Shown here one piece after another: positions 9,247 to 18,024 of a DNA stretch of 64,000 bases. A program made the position numbers and the translations under genes. Each line of letters starts with the position of its first letter. Positions within the stretch are counted from its first letter, which is position 1. Source of the stretch: Fen-1258 sp964441505. GTDB lineage: Bacteria; Bacteroidota; Ignavibacteria; Ignavibacteriales; Melioribacteraceae. The DNA lies in contig CAYTUV010000006.1 of assembly GCA_964441505.1 (NCBI GenBank), positions 1 through 64,000 of the forward strand, given 5' to 3'. Under the pieces are notes generated by a model, which made no database searches, had not been told where the DNA came from, and worked only from the letters and a program-made list of their open reading frames with translations.

Positions 9247-10551
9247 ATGAACATCGTAGAACTTATCAGAAAAAAACGGGATGGAAAGGCATTAACCATT
9301 GAAGAAATTAATTTTCTGATAACCAGTTTCATAGAAGAAAAGATTCCAGATTATCAAATATCCGCCTTTCTAATGGCAGCGTTCATTAAAGGACTTAATA
9401 AAAAAGAAACTGCTGCTTTGACTAGTGCCATGTTATATAGCGGTGAAGTCTTGGATCTATCCTCCATTGAAGGGGTAAAAATCGATAAGCATTCTACCGG
9501 CGGCGTTGGCGATAAAACATCTCTTATACTCGCTCCGATTGTTGCCGCTGCCGGTGTGAAAGTGCCGATGATAAGCGGACGAGCCCTTGGCCATACAGGA
9601 GGAACGCTTGACAAACTTGAGGCAATTCCCGGCTATCGTACTGATCTGAGTTTAATAGAATACAAATCTATTTTACAAAAGTGTGGGGCTGTTTTAATTG
9701 GACAGACAAAAGAAATTGCGCCCGCAGACAAAATGATTTATGCCCTACGCGATGTAACCGCTACCGTTGAATCAATACCGTTAATCACTGCAAGCATTAT
9801 GAGTAAAAAACTTGCAGAAGGAATTGACGGTCTTGTGCTTGACGTTAAAACCGGTTCAGGCGCTTTTATGCGGAAACATAAAGATGCTAAAGCGCTTGCC
9901 CATTCGCTGATCAACACAGCTAAATCCTTTGATAAAAAAGTGATCGGTTTTATTACAGACATGAATCAGCCGCTCGGAAATTATATAGGTAATTGGCTGG
10001 AAGTTTACGAATCGATAAAAGTGCTGCGAGGCAAAAAAGTTGATGACCTTCTTGAAGTAACTCTAAATTTAAGCGGAGCCATGATCTATCTCGGTGGAAA
10101 GGCAAAATCAATTAAAGAAGGAATTAAAATTTCACAGGAGTTGATTGATAATGGGAAAGCCTTTGAAAAATTTATAGAGTTTGTTGAACTGCAAGGTGGG
10201 GATATTTCTCTTATCAAGAATCCGGATAAATACCCCAAGTCAAAGCATCATGAGAAAGTAATTTCAGAAAAGAATGGATACGTAGAATCAATTGATGTAT
10301 TTGAAATTGGTATGGCCTCTATTGAACTAGGCGGCGGCAGATTGAAGAAGGATGATGTAATAGACCCGAAAGCGGGAATAATTTTCTATCCAAAGATTGG
10401 TACACGACTGAAAAAGGGCGATCTGATTGCAGAAATATTTACAGACAGAAAAAACAAAGTGGATGAAGTCAGGCAAAAGCTTCTTAATTCGATTAAGGTC
10501 TCCGGCCGAAAAGTAAACAAAGTGACGTTGATAAAACAAATTTTGAAGTGA
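9247..10551 (+). CDS. pdp: Pyrimidine-nucleoside (thymidine) phosphorylase
   Basis: A 434-residue enzyme that phosphorolyses pyrimidine nucleosides to base and (deoxy)ribose-1-phosphate in nucleoside salvage. The substrate and phosphate signature KIDKHSTGGVGDKTSL lies at about 78-93, with SGRALGHTGGTLDKLE after it and the VKTGSGAFM stretch near 197. The length matches Firmicute Pdp and E. coli DeoA. A strong AGGAGG site lies 5-6 nt before the ATG. Whether it is specific for thymidine or accepts uridine cannot be decided here, so the symbol is provisional. Confidence 0.92.
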   Translation: MNIVELIRKKRDGKALTIEEINFLITSFIEEKIPDYQISAFLMAAFIKGLNKKETAALTSAMLYSGEVLDLSSIEGVKIDKHSTGGVGDKTSLILAPIVAAAGVKVPMISGRALGHTGGTLDKLEAIPGYRTDLSLIEYKSILQKCGAVLIGQTKEIAPADKMIYALRDVTATVESIPLITASIMSKKLAEGIDGLVLDVKTGSGAFMRKHKDAKALAHSLINTAKSFDKKVIGFITDMNQPLGNYIGNWLEVYESIKVLRGKKVDDLLEVTLNLSGAMIYLGGKAKSIKEGIKISQELIDNGKAFEKFIEFVELQGGDISLIKNPDKYPKSKHHEKVISEKNGYVESIDVFEIGMASIELGGGRLKKDDVIDPKAGIIFYPKIGTRLKKGDLIAEIFTDRKNKVDEVRQKLLNSIKVSGRKVNKVTLIKQILK

Positions 10552-10570
10552 AGTAAGGATTTCTTAAGGG

Positions 10571-10612
10571 CATCTTGTCGCGCACAAAATGTTTTTATCA
10601 GGCATCCATTAA
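10571..10612. repeat. Degenerate copy of an intergenic palindromic repeat
   Basis: CATCTTGTC at 10571-10579 and GGCATCCATTAA at 10601-10612 recur with the same order and almost the same spacing at 39464-39503, where they frame a perfect ATGCCCGA/TCGGGCAT hairpin. Here the hairpin arm is decayed. It lies in the 206-bp gap between pdp and the SPFH gene. Confidence 0.5.
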
Positions 10613-10684
10613 AAGATAAGTAATATGTTGAGGTTCTTCGCTGCGCAGATTTATCTTCTTGACACAACTTCTTTTAACTTTTTC

Positions 10685-10712
10685 TTGACTTCTCCTTTGA
10701 TATCATTATAGT
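10685..10712 (+). promoter_or_regulatory. Candidate promoter for the SPFH gene
   Basis: TTGACT (10685-10690), 16 bp, TATAGT (10707-10712) resembles a generic sigma-70 promoter 46 bp before the ATG. Members of this group often prefer a TTTG-N19-TAnnTTTG type, so this is only a pattern match. Confidence 0.3.
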
Positions 10713-10757
10713 TATCTTGTGACAAATAAATTTTAACAAAATATCTTTGGAGGATAT

Positions 10758-11624
10758 ATGCTATTTGTAATTGCACTTATATTATTGGTCGGATCAGTTT
10801 TTGTGTATTTCAGCTCAAAAAAAAGCGGAAAAATTCAAGAAGCGAAATTTTCACTTATCGGAATTACAGTTGGCGCAATTCTAATTCTGGCTCAATGTTT
10901 CACTGTTGTACCTGCCGGTACTGTTGGCGTTGTGGATTTTCTGGGAAGTGTTAGTAATACTACTTTAAAATCAGGTGTTAACTTTGTTAATCCGATAGCT
11001 AACGTTGTTAAGTTTAGCATAAAAACTCAAGAAGTTAAGGAAGCAATGAACGTTCCTTCTAAAGAAGGAATGAGCGTTCAACTTGAGATCAGTTTACTTT
11101 ATAGTCTTGATCCCGAAAACGCATCAAAAATTTACAAATCGGTTGGTGAAAATTACGAAGAGATAATTATAATTCCTCAATTTCGTTCTGTTGTTCGCGG
11201 AGTTACATCCAAGTATGACGCAAAAGCCCTCTATACAGCTTCCCGTGAACAATTAGCAACAGAGATGAAAGATGAGTTAGAAAAAATAGTTGGTCCGCGC
11301 GGCATTACAATAGAATCAGCACCAATGAGACAGATTATATTACCCTCAGGGCTGACTGCCTCTATTGAACAAAAACTTCAGGCCGAACAAGCCAGTCAGC
11401 AAATGCAATTCGTTTTGAAGAAAGAAGAACAGGAAGCCGACCGTAAACGAATCGAAGCAAAAGGTATTGCTGATTTTCAAGAGATAGTTGCCAGAGGAAT
11501 TAGCCAGAACTATTTACAATGGAAAGGAATTGAAGCGACTGAAAAACTTGCCAGTTCGACTAATGCTAAAATTGTTGTTATTGGAAGCGGGAAAAACGGA
11601 TTACCTCTTATTCTTGGGAATTAA
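10758..11624 (+). CDS. SPFH/prohibitin-domain membrane protein
   Basis: A 288-residue protein with an N-terminal membrane region and a prohibitin/HflC-type SPFH domain. Two hydrophobic segments (about 1-18 and 27-48) are followed by the SPFH strand-helix core (about 50-200) and a Glu/Lys/Arg/Gln-rich amphipathic helix (about 200-250; KEEQEADRKRIEAKGIA) typical of prohibitin oligomers. The family builds ring-like membrane scaffolds that often regulate membrane proteases; no FtsH or NfeD partner gene is adjacent. An SD sequence TGGAGGA lies 6 nt before the ATG. A hairpin terminator follows at 11639. Confidence 0.87.
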   Translation: MLFVIALILLVGSVFVYFSSKKSGKIQEAKFSLIGITVGAILILAQCFTVVPAGTVGVVDFLGSVSNTTLKSGVNFVNPIANVVKFSIKTQEVKEAMNVPSKEGMSVQLEISLLYSLDPENASKIYKSVGENYEEIIIIPQFRSVVRGVTSKYDAKALYTASREQLATEMKDELEKIVGPRGITIESAPMRQIILPSGLTASIEQKLQAEQASQQMQFVLKKEEQEADRKRIEAKGIADFQEIVARGISQNYLQWKGIEATEKLASSTNAKIVVIGSGKNGLPLILGN

Positions 11625-11638
11625 CTATAAAACATTTG

Positions 11639-11680
11639 CGGGGTGAAGAATATGATCGTTTATCTTCACCCCGGATTTTA
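11639..11680 (+). terminator. Hairpin terminator after the SPFH gene
   Basis: CGGGGTGAAGA (11639-11649) pairs perfectly with TCTTCACCCCG (11663-11673) across a 13-nt loop, followed by a short GATTTTA tract. The stem is strong and the U-tract weak. Confidence 0.7.
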
Positions 11681-11732
11681 ATGCATTATAAATAGGTTGC
11701 TAAGTCAGATCATCATTCTTTATATTTCGAAT

Positions 11733-12113
11733 GTGAAAAGGATTTTTTACATACTACTATTGAGCATATATCTGTTTCTTAATACAGGAATTAGCATTGC
11801 CACTCATTATTGCGGAGATGAAATTTATTCCGTCTCCCTGGAAACAAATCCGACATACAGTGGATCAAGTGATTGCTGCGGGGATGCTGACTGTTTCTCC
11901 CGCTGCAAAACCGAATATACATTTATAAAAATTTTCGATTCTCAAAAAGTTGAGGCAGTGAAAGATCTCAATTATCTTCAAGCCGCCCACCTTCCAAGAT
12001 ATAACTCCCAAAACGACAGAATAAATCCCACAGAACAAACATTCCCACAGAAAGTTGAGCAATTTCCCCCTGGCTCATCTATATGCATTATCAACTGCAT
12101 ATTCCTCATTTAA
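11733..12113 (+). CDS. HYC_CC_PP-family secreted protein
   Basis: A small exported protein (126 residues from the GTG at 11733) with the three landmarks that name the HYC_CC_PP family: HYCGDE after the signal peptide, a CCGDADC cluster near residue 55, and QFPPGSS near the C-terminus. The first 25 residues (VKRIFYILLLSIYLFLNTG) form a clear signal peptide. A TTG 36 nt upstream (11697) is in frame but would add a charged-poor stretch before the signal, so GTG is preferred; there is no good SD for either. The family is often found next to TonB receptors and heavy-metal proteins in Bacteroidota, as here. The many Cys and the His-Tyr-Cys motif suggest metal handling, but this is inference. Confidence 0.75.
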   Translation: MKRIFYILLLSIYLFLNTGISIATHYCGDEIYSVSLETNPTYSGSSDCCGDADCFSRCKTEYTFIKIFDSQKVEAVKDLNYLQAAHLPRYNSQNDRINPTEQTFPQKVEQFPPGSSICIINCIFLI

Positions 12114-12193
12114 TTAATCTCCTCCTCTAATTTTATCAAAGTGTTTCCGGATTTCCGAACTAAAATTAATTTATCTAACAGGAAATTAATAAG

Positions 12194-12538
12194 ATGAAAA
12201 AGATAATTCTGATTGCATTAGCAATCTTAGCAAACGTAGCTCTATTTGCACAAGACAATAAAGTAACCGATGCTGAATTTAAAGTTTTTGGTAATTGCGG
12301 CATGTGCAAATCGCGTATAGAAAAAGTTTTTAAAATAAAAGAAGTAAAACTGGCAAAGTGGAATAAAGAAACAAAGATGTTAAAAGTTGCCTTTCTCTCG
12401 TCCAAAATTACTATCGATTCACTTCAACAACGGATTGCAGCAGCAGGGCATGATACCGAAAAATTCAAAGCTCCGGATGATGTTTATGCAAATCTTCCGG
12501 AATGCTGTTTATACAGAGACGGCGAAAACACTCACTAA
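12194..12538 (+). CDS. Periplasmic heavy-metal-associated (HMA) domain protein
   Basis: A 114-residue exported protein. A signal peptide ends at LFAQ (residue 20). The mature part is one HMA-like ferredoxin fold (about 26-95) with the metal pair in NCGMCKSRIE (Cys35, Cys38). This is the CxxC copper/mercury-binding loop of the MerP/CopZ type, with one residue difference from the canonical MxCxxC. An unusual tail LPECCLYRDG carries a second Cys pair (104-105). It lies between the HYC_CC_PP gene (80 bp) and the TonB receptor (32 bp), so it probably passes or senses copper for that system. Confidence 0.82.
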   Translation: MKKIILIALAILANVALFAQDNKVTDAEFKVFGNCGMCKSRIEKVFKIKEVKLAKWNKETKMLKVAFLSSKITIDSLQQRIAAAGHDTEKFKAPDDVYANLPECCLYRDGENTH

Positions 12539-12570
12539 TTTGTATAAACCACGAAAGGAAAATTTTTATC

Positions 12571-14796
12571 ATGCTCAAAAAAATATTTTTGATTCCTATT
12601 CTTGGGCTTTCTCCCCTACTATTTGCCCAGGAATACTTAAACGGTACCGTCTTCGAAAAAAACAATTCGGGTAAGCTCCTTACTCTGGTAGGAGTAAATG
12701 TCTACTGGCTTGGGACTACGGTTGGCAGTACGACAGATATAAACGGTGTTTTTAAAATCCCATTTACAAAAACATCCAGCAAACTTGTTCTGACTTTTGT
12801 GGGGTATACCCCAGATACCTTAATGATCAATTCAGAACAATCTATAGAGATAGTTTTAAAACAGAAAGATATTCAGCTTGGTGATATTGAAGTTGTTGGT
12901 AAGAAAAATTCAACTTTTCAAGATTATGTGAGCATCGAGAATAGAACAGTAATTACAACAGGGGAGTTGAAGAAAGCTGCCTGCTGTACTCTCTCTGAAA
13001 GTTTCGAGACTAATCCTTCAATAGATGTTTCTTTTACAGATGCAATTACCGGCGCACGTCATATTGAAATGCTTGGACTCTCCGGGATATATACTCAATC
13101 AACGCTCGAAGCACTGCCTTACATCCGTGGATTAATGTCAAATGTTGGTTTAACTTTTATTCCCGGACCGTGGGTTAAATCTATAAATGTAGCCAAAGGA
13201 ATCGGATCGGTAGTAAATGGTTTTGAGTCCATTACCGGACAAATTGATGTTGATCTGCAAAAACCATTTGCTGTTGATGAAAAGCCGTTGTTCATTAACA
13301 TTTACGGCGATTATGATAAACGATTTGAAGGAAATCTTAATTACCGTTATCAGATAAACGATAAAATTTCTTTCATAACATTATTTCACGCAAGCACCCG
13401 GCGTAACAAATTCGATATGAATATGGATCACTTTACGGATATGCCGGTTTTTTCAATTTTCAATCTGATGCAGCGTTGGCATTTTAGTTTTGAGAACGGT
13501 TGGGAAAGTCAGTTAGGATTCCAATACGTGAATGATTCCAAAGAAGGCGGTACTATCAATGAAACCAGATACAAATACACAACAGATTCAGAGCAGTTGT
13601 ATTTGTACGGCAAACATGGCTATCTATTCCCGGATGAGGAATTCAAGTCTTTTGGAATTCAATGGTCGCTCAATAGTTATAAGAATTCGTCTCTATTCGG
13701 AATTCGCAATTATAGCGGTAATCAAAAAACCGGTTACCTGAATTTTATCTATCAGTCAACTCTTGGCTTCCGTGATCATAAATTCAGAACCGGATTCAGC
13801 TTTTTGTTCGATCAGTACAATGAACTATTTCTTTCAAAAGAATACAACCGTATAGATAGAATGCCCGGCGGTTTTTTTGAATACACTTATAATAGCGATG
13901 AATCTTTTTCGGCTGTGGCTGGAGTGAGAGGAGATTATCATAATCATTTCGGATTTATTCTGATTCCCCGTTTGCATATCCGTTACGCACCTTCGGAGGA
14001 TTGGATAATCCGTGGTGCATTCGGAAGAGGTTTCAGAGAGTCAAATATCTTTACAGAACATTCGTCTCTTTTTGCAAGCTCAAGAAACCTTGTAATCAAT
14101 TCCAGTACAAATTTTGGATACGGGTTACAGTTAGAAAAAGCCTGGAACTATGGAATTAATATTACTCATTACTTTTACCATGATTACCGTGAAGGAACAA
14201 TCTCTATTGACTTATACCGCACGGATTTCGAGAATTATACCCAAGCTGATTTAGATTCCAATCCTCAAGCAATTATTTTTTCATCGGTTGCGAACGGTTC
14301 ATACTCGAACAGTGCCCAGATTGAATTAAATATGTCTCCTCTTGAAGGATTACAAACCAGAGTGGCTTACCGTTTTCTGGATGTAAAAAATAAACTTAAC
14401 AATGTCTGGCTGGAACGGGCTCTTAGTTCAAAACATCGCGTTTTAGTTAATCTGGCATATTCAACAGAGAAAGAAGAAGAGAACGATCCTCAGATGTTGT
14501 ACGATCTTACTTTTACATGGTTTGATTCGAAAAGAATTCCCTCAACATCTGGCAATCCTCTTGCGCTTCGATCTGTTGAGCAATCACCCTCCTTTGTCCT
14601 AATGAATGCGCAGATAACAAGAACATTTTCCCTGGGATTTGAAATATACCTGGGTATAGAAAATCTTCTGGATTATAGACAGAAAAATTTGATTATCGAT
14701 CCTATGAATCCGACCGGAAAATATTTTGATGCCTCTTTGATCTGGGGACCTGTAAACGGTAGAATGATTTACAGCGGTTTACGTTATAGAATGTAA
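12571..14796 (+). CDS. TonB-dependent receptor with CarboxypepD_reg domain (probable copper-related)
   Basis: A 741-residue outer-membrane beta-barrel. A signal peptide ends at LFAQ (residue 20). A carboxypeptidase-regulatory-like repeat (about 23-97; GTTVGSTTDINGVFKIPF) is followed by a plug domain (about 115-255) and the barrel to a C-terminal GLRYRM. In the plug, KKAACCTLSESFETNPS (134-150) has a Cys pair that is typical of the receptor class found beside HYC_CC_PP and HMA proteins. The ATG at 12571 has a GAAAGGAAA site; an in-frame TTG at 12502 would overlap the HMA gene and hide the signal peptide. It would import a metal complex with TonB energy; copper is inferred from neighbours. Confidence 0.88.
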   Translation: MLKKIFLIPILGLSPLLFAQEYLNGTVFEKNNSGKLLTLVGVNVYWLGTTVGSTTDINGVFKIPFTKTSSKLVLTFVGYTPDTLMINSEQSIEIVLKQKDIQLGDIEVVGKKNSTFQDYVSIENRTVITTGELKKAACCTLSESFETNPSIDVSFTDAITGARHIEMLGLSGIYTQSTLEALPYIRGLMSNVGLTFIPGPWVKSINVAKGIGSVVNGFESITGQIDVDLQKPFAVDEKPLFINIYGDYDKRFEGNLNYRYQINDKISFITLFHASTRRNKFDMNMDHFTDMPVFSIFNLMQRWHFSFENGWESQLGFQYVNDSKEGGTINETRYKYTTDSEQLYLYGKHGYLFPDEEFKSFGIQWSLNSYKNSSLFGIRNYSGNQKTGYLNFIYQSTLGFRDHKFRTGFSFLFDQYNELFLSKEYNRIDRMPGGFFEYTYNSDESFSAVAGVRGDYHNHFGFILIPRLHIRYAPSEDWIIRGAFGRGFRESNIFTEHSSLFASSRNLVINSSTNFGYGLQLEKAWNYGINITHYFYHDYREGTISIDLYRTDFENYTQADLDSNPQAIIFSSVANGSYSNSAQIELNMSPLEGLQTRVAYRFLDVKNKLNNVWLERALSSKHRVLVNLAYSTEKEEENDPQMLYDLTFTWFDSKRIPSTSGNPLALRSVEQSPSFVLMNAQITRTFSLGFEIYLGIENLLDYRQKNLIIDPMNPTGKYFDASLIWGPVNGRMIYSGLRYRM

Positions 14797-14803
14797 TCAT
14801 TAT

Positions 14804-14835
14804 AAGATTCGGTCATCTTCGAATGGACGAATCTT
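14804..14835 (+). terminator. Hairpin after the TonB receptor
   Basis: AAGATTC (14804-14810) pairs with GAATCTT (14829-14835), extended inward by GTC/GAC with one bulge. A weak T-rich tail follows. It ends the metal operon. Confidence 0.55.
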
Positions 14836-14901
14836 TGTTAATATATTGTCAAATAAAAGTTCTCTTTCCTATTTTTAAACAAATAATAGAACGGACATAA
14901 C

Positions 14902-15252
14902 TTGGCAACACCCACAAAAATAAAACTGCACAAACAAGAATATCTCGAAATCAGCTGGGATAGTGGCAAGGTAATAAAGTATCCATTAAAATTTCTGAGG
15001 GACGAAACTCCAGATGCGGGTAATAAGGGGGAAACCATCTTATGGAAGCACTACGCACCTCCGAAACAGGCACCACTCGAACCGGAAGCTTATGAAATTG
15101 AGAAGATAGAAATGGTTGGCAACTATGCAATTCAAATTAAATGGAAGGATGGGTACAATTTTGGAATTTACTCGTGGGATTTACTCTATCAGTTTGCTGA
15201 ATATTTAGAAGTAAGAGAAAATCTGCATCAGGACTTCGATCATCATCATTAA
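14902..15252 (+). CDS. DUF971 domain protein
   Basis: A 116-residue protein of the DUF971 (gamma-butyrobetaine hydroxylase N-terminal-like) family. The core strands LEISWDSGKVIKYPLKFLRDETPDA (about 14-38) and NYAIQIKWKDGYNFGIYSWDLL (about 76-97) are family hallmarks. The C-terminus ends in a short His run (DFDHHH) that might bind metal. The start is a TTG at 14902; no upstream in-frame ATG was found, and the first residues fit the family N-terminus. The molecular role is unknown; in many bacteria the family neighbours Fe-S or Mrp-type genes, but no such neighbour is here. Confidence 0.85.
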   Translation: MATPTKIKLHKQEYLEISWDSGKVIKYPLKFLRDETPDAGNKGETILWKHYAPPKQAPLEPEAYEIEKIEMVGNYAIQIKWKDGYNFGIYSWDLLYQFAEYLEVRENLHQDFDHHH

Positions 15253-15261
15253 ACAGAACAA

Positions 15262-15293
15262 GAATGAGAGCAAGATAAATCTCGCTCTCATTC
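15262..15293. terminator. Bidirectional terminator between DUF971 and tlpA-like genes
   Basis: GAATGAGAGC (15262-15271) pairs with GCTCTCATTC (15284-15293), with AGAT/ATCT continuing the stem inside one mismatch. It sits 10 bp after the plus-strand stop codon and 15 bp after the minus-strand stop codon, so it can serve both convergent genes. Confidence 0.75.
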
Positions 15294-15307
15294 CAATCTT
15301 AATTTAT

Positions 15308-15913
15308 TTACAACAATTTCTTAATATGATCTTCGTACGTTTGAAGAGGATGTAATCCTTCATAGGAAGCAATAATCTTTCCCTGTTTATCTATTACGAA
15401 AGAAGTTGGGATAGCCCGGATTCCGCCGTATTGCTGGTAAACATTCATGTTTCCATATACAACCGGATAATTGATTTTATAATCTTTTATGAACGGAACT
15501 ACTTCACTTTTAGTTTCAGTATCTACAGAAACACCAATTATCTCAAAACCTTTAGAGCCATATTTTTTCTTTAACGCAATCAGATCGGGAATGCCCTTTC
15601 GACAAGGTGGACACCATGTTGCCCAAAAATCAACAATGACTACTTTACCTTTAAGATCGGAGAGCTTCAGAGTTTTACCATCGCTCGTTGGTAATGTAAA
15701 ATCCGGTGCAAGCGCTGATGACTTTTGAGCCGCAGGAATATAATTCGGCGGATACGGACCGTTCTCTTCACTACTTCCAAATAGATAATCTGAATTATTG
15801 AAAACGAATAACAATATGATTACACCGATAAAGAATCCGGTGTAAATCCAACTCCTTTGTTTTTTTGTTAGTCCGGCAAATTTATTTTCTTCAGCTTTGT
15901 TCTTCTGAATCAT
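15308..15913 (-). CDS. TlpA/ResA-type membrane-anchored thiol-disulfide oxidoreductase
   Basis: A 201-residue protein with one N-terminal membrane anchor (about 22-40) and an extracytoplasmic thioredoxin domain. The redox site WCPPC is at 100-104 in the context VDFWATWCPPCRKGIPDL, and the cis-Pro loop is AIPTSFVID. The family reduces or oxidises thiols in the periplasm, commonly for cytochrome c maturation, which fits the multiheme cytochrome elsewhere in the window. It follows the DUF6132 gene by 57 bp on the same strand, probably as one transcript. Confidence 0.9.
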   Translation of the reverse strand: MIQKNKAEENKFAGLTKKQRSWIYTGFFIGVIILLFVFNNSDYLFGSSEENGPYPPNYIPAAQKSSALAPDFTLPTSDGKTLKLSDLKGKVVIVDFWATWCPPCRKGIPDLIALKKKYGSKGFEIIGVSVDTETKSEVVPFIKDYKINYPVVYGNMNVYQQYGGIRAIPTSFVIDKQGKIIASYEGLHPLQTYEDHIKKLL

Positions 15914-15970
15914 TTTTTTCCTCTTATTTATTTCGTTGATAAATTAATACCTGGTACTGCACAAGAAAAA

Positions 15971-16162
15971 CTATTTCGTCTCCTCAACAGTCTTCCGCTT
16001 TGATGGAATTGCTAAAACGGCACCTACAAGAGCACCATAAAGTGTTGAGATATAAGGATTACTCGTAATTGGACAGGTGCCGGTTCTGCACCCAATAAAA
16101 TAATAGTATCCAAAACCAAGAACTGCGCCGCCAATTACTATTAAAATTTTCTTTTTAAGCAT
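15971..16162 (-). CDS. DUF6132 family small membrane protein
   Basis: A 63-residue protein with two hydrophobic segments (about 5-22 and 38-52). The signature YFIGCRTGTCPITSNPYISTLYGALVG is that of the DUF6132 family, with two Cys flanking TGT in the loop between segments. It is encoded directly upstream of the TlpA-like gene, which suggests that the Cys pair may be a thiol-redox substrate or relay. That is inference from adjacency. Confidence 0.85.
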   Translation of the reverse strand: MLKKKILIVIGGAVLGFGYYYFIGCRTGTCPITSNPYISTLYGALVGAVLAIPSKRKTVEETK

Positions 16163-16227
16163 TTTCTATTATCCTTAATAATAACATTAGATAGGATGAA
16201 AAAGTGCTTAAAAAGATGCAAACAATT

Positions 16228-16695
16228 TTATTTTTTTCCTTTACCCCACTCAAGCACTTCAACTTTTACTTCCGTGATACCCGCATTCACCATATCGAGT
16301 TCCCTCGCACAACCCAGCGAGAGGTCGATTATACGATCTGGACGAAACGGCATTCGATCATTAATCTTTATAGTTACACTTTTATCATTTGACAGATTCG
16401 TTACACGAACAACGGTTCCCATCTGATAAGAAGGATGGGCTGCGCTTAATCCATACATATCATAAATTTCACCGTTATAAGTAATCAGTCCATGATATTT
16501 ATCGGCATAATAGGAAGCCACCCCGATTATAGTCTCCAGAATTTCTGCGTTTTCATAATTATCAAGATTCTCAAAACGATTCGGCTTTTTATCTTCGAAG
16601 CGTGAATCCCGGGATGTGAAGCGTGGGGCAGAAGCACATGCCGAAAGCAACACCAGTGAGGCGATAATTATTGTTTTTTTTATTTTCAATTTCAT
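16228..16695 (-). CDS. rlpA: RlpA-like septal ring lipoprotein (double-psi beta-barrel)
   Basis: A 155-residue lipoprotein. The lipobox LLSAC puts the lipidated Cys at residue 20. The double-psi beta-barrel occupies about 57-152, with VASYYADKYHG, the substrate-cleft TYNGEIYD and the catalytic-type NDRMPF segment. It lacks the C-terminal SPOR domain of E. coli RlpA, as many Bacteroidota members do. The family cleaves or binds denuded peptidoglycan. It is the first gene of a minus-strand group with DUF6132 and TlpA (65 and 57 bp gaps), after the terminator at 16727. Confidence 0.85.
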   Translation of the reverse strand: MKLKIKKTIIIASLVLLSACASAPRFTSRDSRFEDKKPNRFENLDNYENAEILETIIGVASYYADKYHGLITYNGEIYDMYGLSAAHPSYQMGTVVRVTNLSNDKSVTIKINDRMPFRPDRIIDLSLGCARELDMVNAGITEVKVEVLEWGKGKK

Positions 16696-16726
16696 TTTTT
16701 AGAATAAGGCCTGCTTAAAATAACAA

Positions 16727-16748
16727 AGGGAACGATCAAACGCTCCCT
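16727..16748 (-). terminator. Terminator of the DUF4249 operon
   Basis: On the minus strand AGGGAGCG pairs with CGTTCCCT (one G-U) across TTTGAT, followed by TTGTTATTTT. It lies 237 bp after the DUF4249 stop codon. The stretch in between (16749-16984) is AT-rich and holds no gene I can support. Confidence 0.65.
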
Positions 16749-16984
16749 CTGCCTTTCTCTATACCAAGAAATTACCAGCCGTAGAATTTCCCGGTTCAAA
16801 TCTTTTTCAGTATTAAGATAATCTTTTACTTTAAAAAAACTTTTTGCTCTCCATTACGAATTTTAAATTTTTTAATCAGTTCAAAAATAGGGAAGGATTT
16901 TTTACTAGTAACCTGAGATTACAAATAAAGAAATTTAGAAGATGGGTTGAGCGGCAGATAACTACTCAATCCATCACTACTTCA

Positions 16985-17974
16985 TCAAAACGGCTTATAT
17001 CCAAATTTCCTGATATACTCGGGTTTAATCGAGACATTCATCTGAGTAGAATTAAGTGAACCGAATATCCCTAATCCTCCGATAACATTTGTAAACTCGG
17101 GTTGAGTTACTCTTACTGAAAATTCATCTAAAAATGTTTTCTGCGCTGCATAATAAACTGCCAGATTTCTATCGGTGATAAGTAGCCTGAAGACAGCATT
17201 ACGGATGATATAATTTCCTTTATTTGGATCATCTGCAGAAATTTCCTCCAAAGATTTTCTGATTGTCAAGGTATCAAAACTAACACTCGTAATATTGCTC
17301 TGAATTGATGGATACAAGGGGAATTCTCCGTCCGTACCTGAAACGTAATAAAGCGGCACCTTCTTTTGCATTTCTACAGAATTTCCATTCTGGATCTTGG
17401 CATATTGAATGATTAGTTCGGGTACGTAATAAACCCTTACATCTTTGGTAGAAGTTGCAGCCGGGCTCCATGAGAAATTCAAATACTTTCCTCCAAAATT
17501 AGGAGTAGGGATAGTGTAAAATTTATCCTCAATTACATATTTAGAAATGAACAGAGCCATAGAATTTGCGGTAAGTACTTTTCCGTTAGGCAATGTTGCC
17601 TGGATAGTTATTGCGCTCTCATATAGTGGTTTAAAATTTTTGATATAATAGTAATGCATTGGTGTAGAATATCTTGAGCTTGCGGGCCTTACCATAGTTG
17701 TATCTCTGAACGTATATGTCTTTCCTGTGATCTGATAGTATAATTTTATATTAGCACCTTTTATAAAAGGATCATCCGAATTTGTTAACGGATCGAATCC
17801 CTGTACATCGTATGACCGGGTTATAGTCGCCACCTGAACCGAAGTGTCTCCTCTTATAATACAATTCAGAGCGTAGACTTCCTTAAAATCAGTTTTAGGA
17901 TTAACATTATCATCACAGGATACTACTAAAACAATACTAAGTGCGATGCTTAATGACAAAAATATTTTTCTCAT
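16985..17974 (-). CDS. DUF4249 family lipoprotein
   Basis: A 329-residue surface or periplasmic lipoprotein. The lipobox VVSCDD places the Cys at residue 20. The body is beta-rich with the DUF4249 opening pattern (V-x-A-L-N-C-I-I-R-G-D near 34-43, then a paired ITRSYDVQG strand). DUF4249 proteins usually follow a TonB receptor in Bacteroidota operons and are thought to act as its surface partner. Here the order is receptor, CarboxypepD_reg protein, DUF4249, all minus strand. The ligand is unknown. Confidence 0.82.
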   Translation of the reverse strand: MRKIFLSLSIALSIVLVVSCDDNVNPKTDFKEVYALNCIIRGDTSVQVATITRSYDVQGFDPLTNSDDPFIKGANIKLYYQITGKTYTFRDTTMVRPASSRYSTPMHYYYIKNFKPLYESAITIQATLPNGKVLTANSMALFISKYVIEDKFYTIPTPNFGGKYLNFSWSPAATSTKDVRVYYVPELIIQYAKIQNGNSVEMQKKVPLYYVSGTDGEFPLYPSIQSNITSVSFDTLTIRKSLEEISADDPNKGNYIIRNAVFRLLITDRNLAVYYAAQKTFLDEFSVRVTQPEFTNVIGGLGIFGSLNSTQMNVSIKPEYIRKFGYKPF

Positions 17975-18024
17975 TATTTTTCCTATTAATTAACAATTTT
18001 TTGTTATAAAAATGTTCTTTCTCT

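Noticed and set aside
12502..12570. N-terminal extension of the metal TonB receptor
   Set aside because: It overlaps the HMA gene and hides the signal peptide that starts at 12571.
16844..17059. 71-residue plus-strand frame between rlpA and DUF4249
   Set aside because: It overlaps the 3' end of the DUF4249 gene in antisense, has no SD and no recognisable motif.
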